Source of the DNA: an uncultured Bacteroides sp.
GTDB taxonomy: Bacteria > Bacteroidota > Bacteroidia > Bacteroidales > Bacteroidaceae
Direction: 5' to 3'
Length of the DNA: 24,213 nucleotides
NCBI GenBank assembly: GCA_905201685.1
Contig: CAJKOW010000030.1
Coordinates: 1 to 24,213, forward strand
Below the pieces are notes generated by a model. It ran no database searches and was not told the origin of the DNA. It saw nothing but the letters and a program-made list of their open reading frames with translations. Each line of letters opens with the position of its first letter. Positions within the stretch are counted from its first letter, which is position 1. Shown in pieces: positions 1 through 9,133 of the stretch. The position numbers and the translations under genes were made by a program.

Positions 1-823
1 TAAAAATATAATCATACTGTGAATAATCTGATATGTTATTATATGTAATTTGTTTTAGATGTAGATTAGATGTTAGAAAAGATAGGTTATATTGTATTTC
101 TTTCGCAAAATTTTCATCTTCGCTTACTTGATAGATAATTTCTATTTGATGTGTAGGAAGGAATAATTTTGCAATATGACTAAGTTTCTCAAATAAAAGT
201 TTTTTTTCTGTAACTTCTCGAAATGAAATTCCTATTTTAAATTTTTGATTTTTACAAGTTGGTTTGGAGGAAGAATATAAAAAAGCCATATCTGGGCAAT
301 ATTTAATATTTTCCAAATCCGGATAATTATTTTTATTAATAATAGAACGTACCCCTATAAGATTATAACGATTGAAATATATTTGATTCAGAAGTTGTAT
401 CCATTTAGGTTGATTTGTTTTATAATCCAAATCTATGCCTAGTGCAAAGCTATATAATCCTATTTTTTGTGCATAGATAAATCCCAATGCACCTAATAAT
501 CGTTTTATTAGTTTTGGTAAAGGCATAGACAAAATGGCATAAGGACCTGGGCTTTTTGTAAAATGAGTAAATCCTTGTTTCTTTAGAAATTTAATTGTAT
601 TTATAAAAAATAAGCCTCTATATTTCTTATGAAAAGTTTCATTAAAGTCTTTTATATTAGGGTTAGTTGTTGTTAGTATAGCCGTTTTGAATTCTGTAGG
701 CATATCAGTAAAATCTATATATATTTCTCCGTATCTGGCATATTCTTCTATTTGTAATTTATTTATAATCAAGTCTCCTAAATTATTTTTACAAGTATAT
801 GCGGAATAAAATGTTTTTTTCAT
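1..823 (-). CDS. Polysaccharide pyruvyl transferase family protein (partial, runs off left edge)
   Basis: An open frame starts at ATG 823-821 and stays open to base 1 (274 codons, no stop), so the C-terminus lies outside the window. The N-terminus reads MKKTFYSAYTCKNNLGD, the nucleotide-fold start with an N-x-GD motif seen in polysaccharide pyruvyl transferases. About residue 160 it has GVRS, followed some 15 residues later by CPDMAFL; these match the 'RxxxS' and 'PDxaf' landmarks of the PF04230 family. Such enzymes move pyruvate from phosphoenolpyruvate to a sugar of the repeat unit on the cytoplasmic face, although some members have other roles. The start overlaps the stop of the preceding glycosyltransferase as ATGA, so it is the next gene of the capsule operon. 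It is AT-rich like its neighbours. It is the second member of this family in the operon. The family call is fairly sure; the acceptor sugar cannot be told. Confidence 0.75.
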   Translation of the reverse strand, partial: MKKTFYSAYTCKNNLGDLIINKLQIEEYARYGEIYIDFTDMPTEFKTAILTTTNPNIKDFNETFHKKYRGLFFINTIKFLKKQGFTHFTKSPGPYAILSMPLPKLIKRLLGALGFIYAQKIGLYSFALGIDLDYKTNQPKWIQLLNQIYFNRYNLIGVRSIINKNNYPDLENIKYCPDMAFLYSSSKPTCKNQKFKIGISFREVTEKKLLFEKLSHIAKLFLPTHQIEIIYQVSEDENFAKEIQYNLSFLTSNLHLKQITYNNISDYSQYDYIF

Positions 824-2025
824 ATTGATAGAAGTTGTTGAGTAAATTGAGGAAAATTAATGTCTGCATTGGAAAGTTCATTCCATTTTGCTTTTATATA
901 TTCTCTATCCCAATCTCTTGATATAAAATCAATAAAAGCTTTATATACTTCATTTAAATTAGGATTGGCTGATAAGAGAATACCATTATCATTAGTTATA
1001 ATCTCTCCACTTCCTCCTACATTTGTTGCAATTACGGGAATCCCTAATGATTGAGCTTCCATTATTGATACTGGAACCCCTTCTGAAGAACTTAAATTGA
1101 TAAAAACATCTACGGTATTAGATTCTAAATAGTGTATAATTTCTTTATTTGGTACATATCCCATTAAACAAATGGAAAGGTTTGGAATATTTTTAACTTT
1201 ATTAATCTCATTTTCCAATTCATCTTTTAATGGTCCCGTTCCAAAATGAGTCCAATTAATGTTTAAATTAGGACTTTTTAATGCCAATTCTGTTAATGCA
1301 TTTAATGTTAAATCTAATCTTTTACGTTGGATAATTTGGGATATGGTTAGTACTTTTAATTGGTTTTTATCTGTAGATTTAGGTGTGGTATGCATATTGG
1401 ATTTAACTCCTAATCTTGATAACTGATATTTTTCATGATGTCTATATTTCTGAGTAAAGAAATTGCAAGCATCTTGTGATATAGGAAAAATTTTATCTAT
1501 ATTTTCAATGCAAAATTGTCTATAGGGCATTATCTCATTTTCTTCATATACATCCCATCTGTGTGCTCTACATATAACTTTATATTTTAAGTTGAATTCT
1601 TTTTTTAATTTTATAAAAGCATATACAGGGGCATTGAACCAATAGCTATATATAATTGTATTTTCGTTAAATAATTCCTTATTTTGGAAAACTATTTTCT
1701 TCAAAATTAATAAGTGAATTGTTTGTTTGAAACAAGCTTGAATACTTCTTTTTTCTTTTCTATGTTTCCATATTGCTCTATATAGATGGATGGAAAATAG
1801 GGCTTTAAAGTAATAAGATAATTTATTCTTATAAAGCTTATTGTAACTGTCATTTATGGCTACATCTTTGAAATTGGGTCTTACTTTTCCTTTTAATAAA
1901 GGAAGAAATATGATGTCATTAAATTCTTTTTTTAAATAAGGAACTTCGGATTCTAAAAAAGCTTCTGTAAAATTATATGGAAATAATTTTGTTATTATTA
2001 TAAGTCTTTTCTTTTGGTCTGACAT
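820..2025 (-). CDS. Glycosyltransferase family 4 (GT-B fold)
   Basis: A 401-aa cytoplasmic sugar transferase for capsule repeat-unit assembly. The N-terminal half (residues 1-200) starts with a β-strand of the type RLIIITKLFPYN, used for acceptor binding. The C-terminal half has the GT4 donor-binding features: VLTISQIIQRKRLD after residue 220, and an E-x7-E signature at about E315 and E323 (EGVPVSIME) followed by GIPVIATNVGGSGEII, which binds the nucleotide-sugar phosphates. The start lies 22 bases after the stop of the upstream GT4 gene, and the stop overlaps the next gene as ATGA, so it is in the same operon. Base composition is strongly AT-rich. Donor and linkage cannot be read from sequence alone. 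Confidence 0.9.
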   Translation of the reverse strand: MSDQKKRLIIITKLFPYNFTEAFLESEVPYLKKEFNDIIFLPLLKGKVRPNFKDVAINDSYNKLYKNKLSYYFKALFSIHLYRAIWKHRKEKRSIQACFKQTIHLLILKKIVFQNKELFNENTIIYSYWFNAPVYAFIKLKKEFNLKYKVICRAHRWDVYEENEIMPYRQFCIENIDKIFPISQDACNFFTQKYRHHEKYQLSRLGVKSNMHTTPKSTDKNQLKVLTISQIIQRKRLDLTLNALTELALKSPNLNINWTHFGTGPLKDELENEINKVKNIPNLSICLMGYVPNKEIIHYLESNTVDVFINLSSSEGVPVSIMEAQSLGIPVIATNVGGSGEIITNDNGILLSANPNLNEVYKAFIDFISRDWDREYIKAKWNELSNADINFPQFTQQLLSI

Positions 2026-2047
2026 AATATGAATGTATGAGTTTAAA

Positions 2048-3232
2048 TTATTTTTCTATAGCAAGTAGGTATTTTTCTACTTCATTGGTATTGTCCCAAT
2101 TTTTTTCTTGAAGTTGTGAGAAGATATGTTTTGCAAGGGATTTGTCTGAATTTAGTTTACAGATAGCATTTGCAACTGCTTGTGCGGTCATTTCACAAAT
2201 CAGTCCAGTTTCCCCATTTGTAACGACATCCGTAGCAGATGTATAGTTTGTAGTAACAATAAGTTTATTTAGAATTTTAGCTTCATCTAATGCAATAGAA
2301 CGCCCTTCAAATTTGGAAGTCATAACAATTATATCAGCGATTTGCATATATTGGTAAGGATTTGAACGTAATCCTATCATTTTAAAGCAATTTTCAAGTG
2401 ATTCTTTTTGGATTAATGCTTCTAATATAGGTCGGTCAAATCCTTCTCCTATTACGTACCATAGGAATTCAATGCCTCTATTTCGTAGTTCTGCTGCTGT
2501 TGCGATAGCTAATGGATAATTTTTTTGATCCATTAATCTACCGACTGACAGTAACTTTAAACCGTTAAAGTCTTTGAATTCTTTCTCTTGAATGGGTTTC
2601 TGTGCTAATCTTTTTATTAAGTTTCCATTTGAAATATTTTCTAATACAATAAATTTAGACTTGATGGAAGGGAAACTTTCTTGTAAAGATTGTACGCCGG
2701 ATTCAGACATTGTTACTACATAATCAGCTTGGTTGAAATAGTTAAAATCAAAAGAAGGATTATAATGTAGCGAGGTATAGATATTGTGAATCCATAGAAT
2801 TTTACGTTTGGCTTTTACTTTGTCTATTACAAAGTAATTCATAACTCCTTCAAGGTAACTGATAGCGCAGTCATATTCCTTTTCTAAAGTTTTAATATGA
2901 GAATTCCATGTTTTCCATTGTGCTTGCTCTCTGTGTAAATGTTTATAGAAAATTTTAGTTTTTAATCGGGAATGCAAAATTTTCCACCATAACCTATTGA
3001 GAGGGGTGAAGAATTTAAAATCACTGATGGGATGGTGTATTGCTTTGAACTTTTTTTCTCCTTCTATAATATTAACAAATTCTGGTACTTGGGATAAGAA
3101 TAGTCCTTTTTTATCCATAAGAAGTAAATCAATTGAATACTTGTCTTTCGGAATTGTATTGAGGAGCGAAACAAGACTTTTTTGTCCACCGCCAGCGGAT
3201 AGATTATAAATGGCAAAAAGTATTTTTTTCAT
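2048..3232 (-). CDS. Glycosyltransferase family 4 (GT-B fold)
   Basis: A 394-aa retaining-type GT4 transferase. The start MKKILFAIYNLSAGGGQKSL has the glycine-rich loop typical of GT-B acceptor domains ('xxGGxxxxL'). The C-terminal donor domain shows LLSVGRLMDQKNYPLAI at about residue 230, a G-E-G turn (VIGEGFDRP), and the E-x7-E pair at about E309 and E317 (EGRSIALDE). It overlaps the upstream GT2 gene by ATGA (3229-3232). It is expected to add one hexose or N-acetylhexosamine to the lipid-linked capsule unit on the inner membrane; the sugar is unknown. It is a separate gene from the other GT4 next to it, with a different acceptor domain, so the two probably make different linkages. Confidence 0.92.
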   Translation of the reverse strand: MKKILFAIYNLSAGGGQKSLVSLLNTIPKDKYSIDLLLMDKKGLFLSQVPEFVNIIEGEKKFKAIHHPISDFKFFTPLNRLWWKILHSRLKTKIFYKHLHREQAQWKTWNSHIKTLEKEYDCAISYLEGVMNYFVIDKVKAKRKILWIHNIYTSLHYNPSFDFNYFNQADYVVTMSESGVQSLQESFPSIKSKFIVLENISNGNLIKRLAQKPIQEKEFKDFNGLKLLSVGRLMDQKNYPLAIATAAELRNRGIEFLWYVIGEGFDRPILEALIQKESLENCFKMIGLRSNPYQYMQIADIIVMTSKFEGRSIALDEAKILNKLIVTTNYTSATDVVTNGETGLICEMTAQAVANAICKLNSDKSLAKHIFSQLQEKNWDNTNEVEKYLLAIEK

Positions 3233-4149
3233 AGTTTGATATTGTCTTTTTTTATGAGCTTCAATTTTCTGATTATTTTTAAAGCATATTTAAGTAAAAT
3301 ATCATTTTTTAAATAATAAATACACCATTGGTAAGGCTCTAATTTTAAATTAGATTTTTTAGTATCGTTTAAAAGGTGTATCCAAAAAGATGATTGTCTG
3401 TCAATTTTTTGATGACGATAATCAACTAACTCATAAAGACGCCAATATCTTTTGGTTACTAGATCTTTTAAGTATTTTTCTTTTTGAAGAGGTGTAAATA
3501 AAGATTCTAGTATTTGGTAATACTTCTCTTCATAATTCATACTGCTTTTGTGCGATGAAGCTAATCCTGTGCTTAACATATAATAGTGATAGCCTTTATA
3601 ATTTACACATCTTACTTTTTTTTTGTTTTTAAGGGCTATGGAGATATTCATTAATGTATCTTCTCCATGAGTAATATAGCTAGGAAAAGAAAAACATTCA
3701 GATGAGATGAGACTTCGATGAAATAATTTATATACGGGTCCATTGTAGGTATTATTTTTTAATAGTAGTGATAAATACTCATCCGGAGTGATATCTTTAT
3801 TTATAGGCATATGTAAATGGACAATATCCACTCCATTATTATTCATCATCATTGTTTGAATGTAATCTTTCTCTACTGTATCATCTGAGTCTATAAAGCA
3901 AATCCATTCTCCAGTAGAGGCTTCAAATCCAACTTTCCGAGTGTAGGATACTCCGTGGTTAGTTTGATGTATAACTCGGATACGTGAATCTTTTTGTGCG
4001 TATTGGTCGCATATTTCTCCAGAATTATCTTTACTTCCATCATTTATTAAGATAAGTTCCCATGCTGTATAAGTTTGGTTTAGAATGCTGTTTATGCAAT
4101 CTTCTAGTTGATTTTCTACATTATAAACAGGTACGATAATTGAGATCAT
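3229..4149 (-). CDS. Glycosyltransferase family 2 (GT-A fold)
   Basis: A 306-aa family 2 transferase. It begins MISIIVPVYN, then has LINDGSKD at residues 34-41 (uracil-contacting Asp) and CFIDSDD at 84-90, the metal-binding DxD-like motif of the GT-A fold. The acceptor part (about 110-306) is positively charged and aromatic, without clear membrane segments. The start lies 13 bases after the stop of the wzy-like gene and the stop overlaps the following GT4 start as ATGA, so expression is tied to the operon. It should add one sugar of the capsule repeat unit with inversion. Donor unknown. Confidence 0.92.
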   Translation of the reverse strand: MISIIVPVYNVENQLEDCINSILNQTYTAWELILINDGSKDNSGEICDQYAQKDSRIRVIHQTNHGVSYTRKVGFEASTGEWICFIDSDDTVEKDYIQTMMMNNNGVDIVHLHMPINKDITPDEYLSLLLKNNTYNGPVYKLFHRSLISSECFSFPSYITHGEDTLMNISIALKNKKKVRCVNYKGYHYYMLSTGLASSHKSSMNYEEKYYQILESLFTPLQKEKYLKDLVTKRYWRLYELVDYRHQKIDRQSSFWIHLLNDTKKSNLKLEPYQWCIYYLKNDILLKYALKIIRKLKLIKKDNIKL

Positions 4150-4162
4150 AGCTTGATATGTG

Positions 4163-5470
4163 TTACAGTGTATTTAATTGAGGAATACATTTATTTCCTT
4201 GTTTATTGATTTGTAATAATTTTATGCCTATACCAATAAATGGTAGGAAATATTCATATACATCTGTAGGTCGATTTAAAAGGATATGAAAAATTAAAAC
4301 AATAGCAAGAGTTAAAGGTACTTTGTAGTAATTGATATGATTATATTTAATAATGCAGGAAAGAATTTTGGAATAGAAAAGAAAAGCCAATATAATCATG
4401 AAAATACCTTGTTCTACCAATAGCCATAATAAGTAACTTTCCATTCCCCATAGCCCATTATTATCTGTGTTTGCTATAAATATTTTTTCTGTATAGAAAC
4501 CGAATCCATGTCCAAAAAATGGTTTTTGAATAAAATATTGCCATGCAGATTCCATTTGAGTTAATCTTAGAGCGATAGAACTTCCTGTAATTTCAGTTTC
4601 TCCTTCTGCTGCGAAAGTATCAGTGATTTTCATTATTAGATTGTCTGTAAAAGCAGATATAAAGGGAATTTGCATTAATAGAAGAAGTATTATTCCTCCT
4701 GTACATATTATTTTAATTTTTTGTGGCAGACCTTTTGTTAATAGAAAATAGCTGCTAACAAGTATAATTAAATCGGCAAGTGGGGCTCTTGAATCTGATA
4801 GTAGTAAATTAAGTAAGGATAAGATTACGAGTGTATAAGTAAATTTATTTCTTTCTCTATTGATAATAATGAATGATAGAACTGTAAGTAAATGGGCATG
4901 AGGATTACTCGTTTTGCTAAAGGCTGCGATTCGATAACCTCTGTTTGTTTCAAAGAAATCATAATTGATGCCAACGTCTGATATTCCTACAAGTTTATTG
5001 TAAGGATTATCTTTTAAAAGGAAACAAATTAAGCCATATATAGCAGTAATTAGTAGTATGGGCTTCATTTTTTTTATGAGTAGATCATAATCTTTATTTG
5101 TATTTATAGCATGATATCCGGTAAATAACATTAAGAATGTTATAGAGTATTCTAATATTGATCGATAAAGTGATTGATATACGGATTGCCATTCGCAAAA
5201 AATACCAATCAATATATGAGTAATTAAAATAAAAATTGTTAGTTCTTTAATGGGATATTTTTTAAAAGATATTTTAAATGATGGATCTATGGATAATGAT
5301 AGTAAATACGCTATTGCTAATGTGTAATGACTATTTGAATGAATAATAGGTGAATATGATGAATTTATCATTAACATACCTGTTATGAACCAAATAAACT
5401 TATTTATACCTCTTTCTTTAAATATTTTGTAGCAACAAAAAAATAAAAATGCAAATACTATATATTTCAT
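4163..5470 (-). CDS. O-antigen/capsule polymerase, Wzy-like
   Basis: A 435-aa very hydrophobic protein with roughly ten to twelve membrane segments along its length, starting at residue 1 (MKYIVFAFLFFCCYKIF). A large periplasmic loop in the second half contains ALRLTQMESAWQYFIQKPFFGHGFGFYTE, here read as two parts: an arginine-led helix (about residue 303) and the 'PFFGHGFGFY' turn that marks the Wzy_C / O-antigen ligase fold. Wzy joins flipped repeat units into a chain at the periplasmic face. Being the only such protein in the window, and next to a Wzx flippase and Wzc, it is the natural polymerase of this locus. It overlaps the upstream GT14-like gene by four bases (ATGA). Confidence 0.85.
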   Translation of the reverse strand: MKYIVFAFLFFCCYKIFKERGINKFIWFITGMLMINSSYSPIIHSNSHYTLAIAYLLSLSIDPSFKISFKKYPIKELTIFILITHILIGIFCEWQSVYQSLYRSILEYSITFLMLFTGYHAINTNKDYDLLIKKMKPILLITAIYGLICFLLKDNPYNKLVGISDVGINYDFFETNRGYRIAAFSKTSNPHAHLLTVLSFIIINRERNKFTYTLVILSLLNLLLSDSRAPLADLIILVSSYFLLTKGLPQKIKIICTGGIILLLLMQIPFISAFTDNLIMKITDTFAAEGETEITGSSIALRLTQMESAWQYFIQKPFFGHGFGFYTEKIFIANTDNNGLWGMESYLLWLLVEQGIFMIILAFLFYSKILSCIIKYNHINYYKVPLTLAIVLIFHILLNRPTDVYEYFLPFIGIGIKLLQINKQGNKCIPQLNTL

Positions 5471-6333
5471 TGTTGGGAATCTATTAAGTTGAGCAATAGG
5501 AGGGAATGTTTCAAGTCTACTTTTCTACAAAAAAATGATTTGGAGTTTATTATGGCACCGTAATCTTTTTCTGTTAAAGTTCTTGGTAATGTTTCGTTTG
5601 GATATGTTTGTTTCCAGTCATAATATCGTAAATCAGTCAGTTCGATTGTTTCTTTTAAAGGACTATTAAAAGCTATTGTATGAAAGAAAACTTCATCACA
5701 GCAACTTGTAAAATGAAATCGTTTAAGATAGTTAGGATTGGAATTTATATATTGAAGAATATAGTCAACAAGTTTGTTATGTAAACTCCACCAATTACTT
5801 CCTTTGTAAAGTTTTTGTTTTAATGGTTTTCGTAATAATATGTATTTTGATATATATTTTTGAAGATTTATACCATGTCTTTCTAACTTTTCTCCTATAC
5901 CTCTTTTCTTGATATTGAATAATCCATTAAAATGATAATACATTAATCGGGGGAGAATTGGATTATTCCAATCTAGTTCCATGAATGATTGCTCTGTTTT
6001 ATTGAAAAAACAATCAAATGTTTGATTGTTTTTAATGGGATAGTCTTGTCCTGAAATCAGATGGTAATAATCAAAATTAACAGGGAATTGTTTGGCTGTT
6101 TGAAGAAGCTCAATTGTTAAATAAATTTGTTCTACAGATCCCCATTTCACATCGAATTGTTTTGAAGTAAAAATAACATGTTCAGATTTTAAAACTAGAA
6201 ATTCATTGTAATTGCTTGTTTTTTTATCTACATGGATAAAAAAATAATGATTTTCTGCTTCCATTTTTTTTAAAACTCTCGCCAATAAATCAACATTGGC
6301 GTGAGTTTCTATTAAGATGGCATGCTGTTTCAT
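5467..6333 (-). CDS. GT14-like (core-2/I-branching type) glycosyltransferase
   Basis: A 288-aa protein of the PF02485 'Branch' family. Visible landmarks are HAILIETHANVDLLARVL near the N-terminus, FFIHVDKK at about residues 31-38, VKWGSVEQIYLTIELL at about 82-97, and DYYHLISGQDYPI at about 108-120, all typical of bacterial β-1,6-N-acetylglucosaminyltransferase-like and xylosyltransferase-like enzymes. In capsule loci these proteins are taken to add a sugar or side branch to the repeat unit; the exact donor is not known. It has ATGA overlaps at both ends, with the pyruvyl transferase upstream and the polymerase downstream. Confidence 0.85.
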   Translation of the reverse strand: MKQHAILIETHANVDLLARVLKKMEAENHYFFIHVDKKTSNYNEFLVLKSEHVIFTSKQFDVKWGSVEQIYLTIELLQTAKQFPVNFDYYHLISGQDYPIKNNQTFDCFFNKTEQSFMELDWNNPILPRLMYYHFNGLFNIKKRGIGEKLERHGINLQKYISKYILLRKPLKQKLYKGSNWWSLHNKLVDYILQYINSNPNYLKRFHFTSCCDEVFFHTIAFNSPLKETIELTDLRYYDWKQTYPNETLPRTLTEKDYGAIINSKSFFCRKVDLKHSLLLLNLIDSQQ

Positions 6334-7475
6334 GACAGAGCTTTTGTTAAAAATTGCTTTGCTTGGTTTTGTAATTGATCTATGATTTTATCTATGTTTT
6401 GATAATTGGTTTTTTGTGTGAAGTCTCTTTTCAATAGATCTTTTCCTAAAATCAGACGCTCTGGTAACCCTAATTGATTAACTAATGTTGCAGCTCTATC
6501 ATCCATCGGATTGTGCATATCACTGTCTATAAACCAAAAGTCTTTTTTGAAAATTACAGAAAATACAGTTCCATGAAAAGATGTTGTAAGAGAAAGTGTA
6601 GCATATTTCATAAGATTGAGGAATGTTTCCGGTCCAGCTGATGGGCATAGGTTTATTCCTTCTTTATGACAGCCTCGTGGTCCCCATGCTTTAGCTTCCA
6701 TAATGTATACAGGTATATTTAGGCGTTTGGCAATTTCCATTACTGTATTATTTACAGATTTATCGTAATGAAAAGCATAATAAAAAATATACTTCCCTTT
6801 AATGATAGGTTGGGATAAGTCGAAGTGTTTTTCCCAATCTTTTTGTGTAAATAGCAGGGTTGGATCAATTAATAATTCTATATCATTGCGTCCTGTTAGT
6901 TTTTCAAACTGAGTCACAGCATTCTGCTCACGAACAGAAAGAAAATCCATTTCTTGAACAAGTCTTTTATAAAAGTCAACATTCTGTACTTTTTCTGCTA
7001 TTTGAGTAGCTCCAGTAGAAACAGCATATGCTATTTTTTTCCCTTGTTTTACAAAATCCAAATAATATGCAGTATCTGCATCGTGACAACAAGTGTTCCA
7101 AACCTGATCACTACCTGTAATATAATGCGTGTAGTTAAAGTTTTCTTTTTGTAATTCTTGGTTTGATTTATATTGTTTAGGGGATAGTTTAAGATATTTG
7201 TTTATGAATGTTTCATAATCATTATATTGTCTCTTCAAAATATGATAGTAAGGTATGGATTTAAACCAATAGCTTAGTCTGCCTCTTATGCCTCTTTGAA
7301 ATGGATGAATAGGAGGCAATATGTTATACATATCTCTTGAACCATCATTGGAGAAGTTAATGATTTCATTGTCATATCCCATTTCTAAAATGGTTTGTTG
7401 AAGTGCATAAGCTTGTAAAAGAGAACCACAGTTGTGTGATGCCTGAAAAGTAATGGTAGCTGTTTTTGTTTTCAT
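6330..7475 (-). CDS. Polysaccharide pyruvyl transferase family protein
   Basis: A 381-aa PF04230 member. It begins with a Rossmann-like strand and the motif HNCGSLLQAYALQQ (residues 14-27), then has ITGSDQVWN at 119-127, SVREQNAV at about 203-210, LLIDPTLLF at about 225-233, and TTSFHGTVFS at about 306-315. This is the complete motif set of the family. The likely role is PEP-dependent pyruvylation of a capsule sugar in the cytoplasm, giving the polymer a negative charge. ATGA overlaps both the flippase upstream and the GT14-like gene downstream. A second, more divergent member sits at the left edge, so the repeat unit may be modified twice or one of the two may have another activity. Confidence 0.92.
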   Translation of the reverse strand: MKTKTATITFQASHNCGSLLQAYALQQTILEMGYDNEIINFSNDGSRDMYNILPPIHPFQRGIRGRLSYWFKSIPYYHILKRQYNDYETFINKYLKLSPKQYKSNQELQKENFNYTHYITGSDQVWNTCCHDADTAYYLDFVKQGKKIAYAVSTGATQIAEKVQNVDFYKRLVQEMDFLSVREQNAVTQFEKLTGRNDIELLIDPTLLFTQKDWEKHFDLSQPIIKGKYIFYYAFHYDKSVNNTVMEIAKRLNIPVYIMEAKAWGPRGCHKEGINLCPSAGPETFLNLMKYATLSLTTSFHGTVFSVIFKKDFWFIDSDMHNPMDDRAATLVNQLGLPERLILGKDLLKRDFTQKTNYQNIDKIIDQLQNQAKQFLTKALS

Positions 7476-9013
7476 TTTCTGATCTTATTTATAATTGCTT
7501 TAGCCTTTGAATTTATGACCGTGCGTTCATGTTTTTCTAATCCTAATAAATAGATGGATATAACGACGCAAAAAAGACAAGTGAATCCGGTTATTATAAA
7601 TCCGATAAAATTTTGTTCGATGGATTTATATAAAAAATAGGGGATTATAGGAGCAATGATACTTATCATTAATACTGGAAGATATACTTTTTGGACATAA
7701 TAGGAAAATTTTAAGCCTATCCTGTCTTGTGTAAAGAAAATTTTAAAAAAGTGTGAAAAGGCAGTCATTCCTAATTGGATAGTGAAAACAATAGTTGGAG
7801 GAGTTCCGAATTGTAATGCAATGTATGCAAAAGGAACAACCAAAAGCATGAGAACTCCATTAGTCAATTGAAACGAACGTATTTTTCCCGTTGCATTGAT
7901 TGCATTGTTTAATGGATTTGATAAACAATCTATCATTGCGTTGATAAGAATAATTTTTAAAAAGGCAGAAGTATATTCAGGAGGTGTTTTAAGCCATAAT
8001 GTTAGTACATAGTCTGTCATGATAATAAACGGAAGAGATAATAGTAAAATCATGAAGAAAGAAAACTTGGAACTTTTGCATATAAGTGAATACATATAAT
8101 CCATTTGGTTGGATGCATAGCTTTTGGTTATTTGAGGATTAATGGCTGTTTGGAAGTTTGTCGCAAATTGTTGTATTGCACCCTGTACTTGAACAGCCAC
8201 TCCTCTTGCTGCATTGACAACTGGTCCGAAAAACATATTAAGTAAAATATTCAGACCTTGAGTAAGACCTATTAATGCAAGATTCCCTATTAAATTCCAA
8301 CTTGCAAATGCTCCCATTTCTTTTAATTTTTTATTTTTCCAAGTAAAAAGAAAATGAGTTTCTTGAAAATGTTTGTGACTATATGTTGTATAAACAAATC
8401 GTATAATAACACTGACTAGTAGTAAAAGTATTGAATATATTATTAACTTATCAAAAGGTGATATGTAAAGTAAATATACAATTATAAGTTTTAAACTTGC
8501 TTCTAAAATACTTATATAAGCAAATGCTCCCATTTTTTCATGTGCTATAATAGCTGCATTATATGGTACGCTGATTATGTTAACAGCCATAATAAAAATG
8601 GCACATTGAAAAACCCAAAAAGCAGCATTCATGCGTTCGCTTGGTATTACCATTTTTTCGTAGAGAAACCATAATCCTATAGTTTCAGATAATATAATAA
8701 CGAGCAATGCAATAATAAAATGAATAATAAGAGCCGTATTAAATGTTTCTTGTACTGTTTGTTCATTGTTCTGAGCTAAATCGAAATTCAAGAAACGTTG
8801 TGTTGCTCCTCCCATGGCATTATTTAAAAAAGCAAACATTGTAACAACACCACCTACAACATTGTAGATACCATAATCTTCTACACCTAAAGTTTGTAAA
8901 ACTATTCGACTTGTATATAAACTGATTGCTAAAAGAAAAATCATTCTAAAATACAGCAACAACGTATTTTTTGCGATTCTCTTGTTATTTTCTGTGGTAT
9001 TTGTTTTTGTCAT
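7472..9013 (-). CDS. Polysaccharide flippase, Wzx-like (MATE/MVF superfamily)
   Basis: A 513-aa integral membrane protein with about 12-14 hydrophobic segments. The N-terminus has the family start NTLLLYFRMIFLLAISLYTSRIVLQTLG (shown here as an amphipathic helix then TM1, residues 16-43) followed by VEDYGIYNVVGGVV, the highly recognisable segment of Bacteroidales lipopolysaccharide/capsule flippases. It moves the undecaprenyl-linked repeat unit to the periplasmic side. It is the first gene of the AT-rich block, after a 120-bp gap from the 150-aa gene upstream, and it overlaps the following pyruvyl transferase by ATGA. Confidence 0.92.
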   Translation of the reverse strand: MTKTNTTENNKRIAKNTLLLYFRMIFLLAISLYTSRIVLQTLGVEDYGIYNVVGGVVTMFAFLNNAMGGATQRFLNFDLAQNNEQTVQETFNTALIIHFIIALLVIILSETIGLWFLYEKMVIPSERMNAAFWVFQCAIFIMAVNIISVPYNAAIIAHEKMGAFAYISILEASLKLIIVYLLYISPFDKLIIYSILLLLVSVIIRFVYTTYSHKHFQETHFLFTWKNKKLKEMGAFASWNLIGNLALIGLTQGLNILLNMFFGPVVNAARGVAVQVQGAIQQFATNFQTAINPQITKSYASNQMDYMYSLICKSSKFSFFMILLLSLPFIIMTDYVLTLWLKTPPEYTSAFLKIILINAMIDCLSNPLNNAINATGKIRSFQLTNGVLMLLVVPFAYIALQFGTPPTIVFTIQLGMTAFSHFFKIFFTQDRIGLKFSYYVQKVYLPVLMISIIAPIIPYFLYKSIEQNFIGFIITGFTCLFCVVISIYLLGLEKHERTVINSKAKAIINKIRK

Positions 9014-9054
9014 AAGAATAAGTACAGGTTTCCAATTTTAAGGTAACCCCTTTT

Positions 9055-9080
9055 AGACGGGTGCCAGCAGGCTCTCGTCT
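9055..9080 (-). promoter_or_regulatory. Small hairpin in the gap between export module and sugar cassette
   Basis: In the 120-bp gap upstream of the flippase an inverted repeat is visible: AGACG (9055-9059) pairs with CGTCT (9076-9080), and GCC (9063-9065) with GGC (9070-9072) around an AGCA loop, with a 3x3 internal loop. On the transcript it is followed by AAAAGGGG, not a U-run, so it does not look like a proper terminator. It could tune transcript stability or pausing where the gene content changes. No TAnnTTTG promoter was seen in the gap, so the downstream genes probably depend on the promoter at 13080-13113. Confidence 0.3.
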
Positions 9081-9133
9081 TTATTTGCATATTGTCATGA
9101 GAAGAAGGTTTTCGTAATCCGTTCTTCCCTTTT

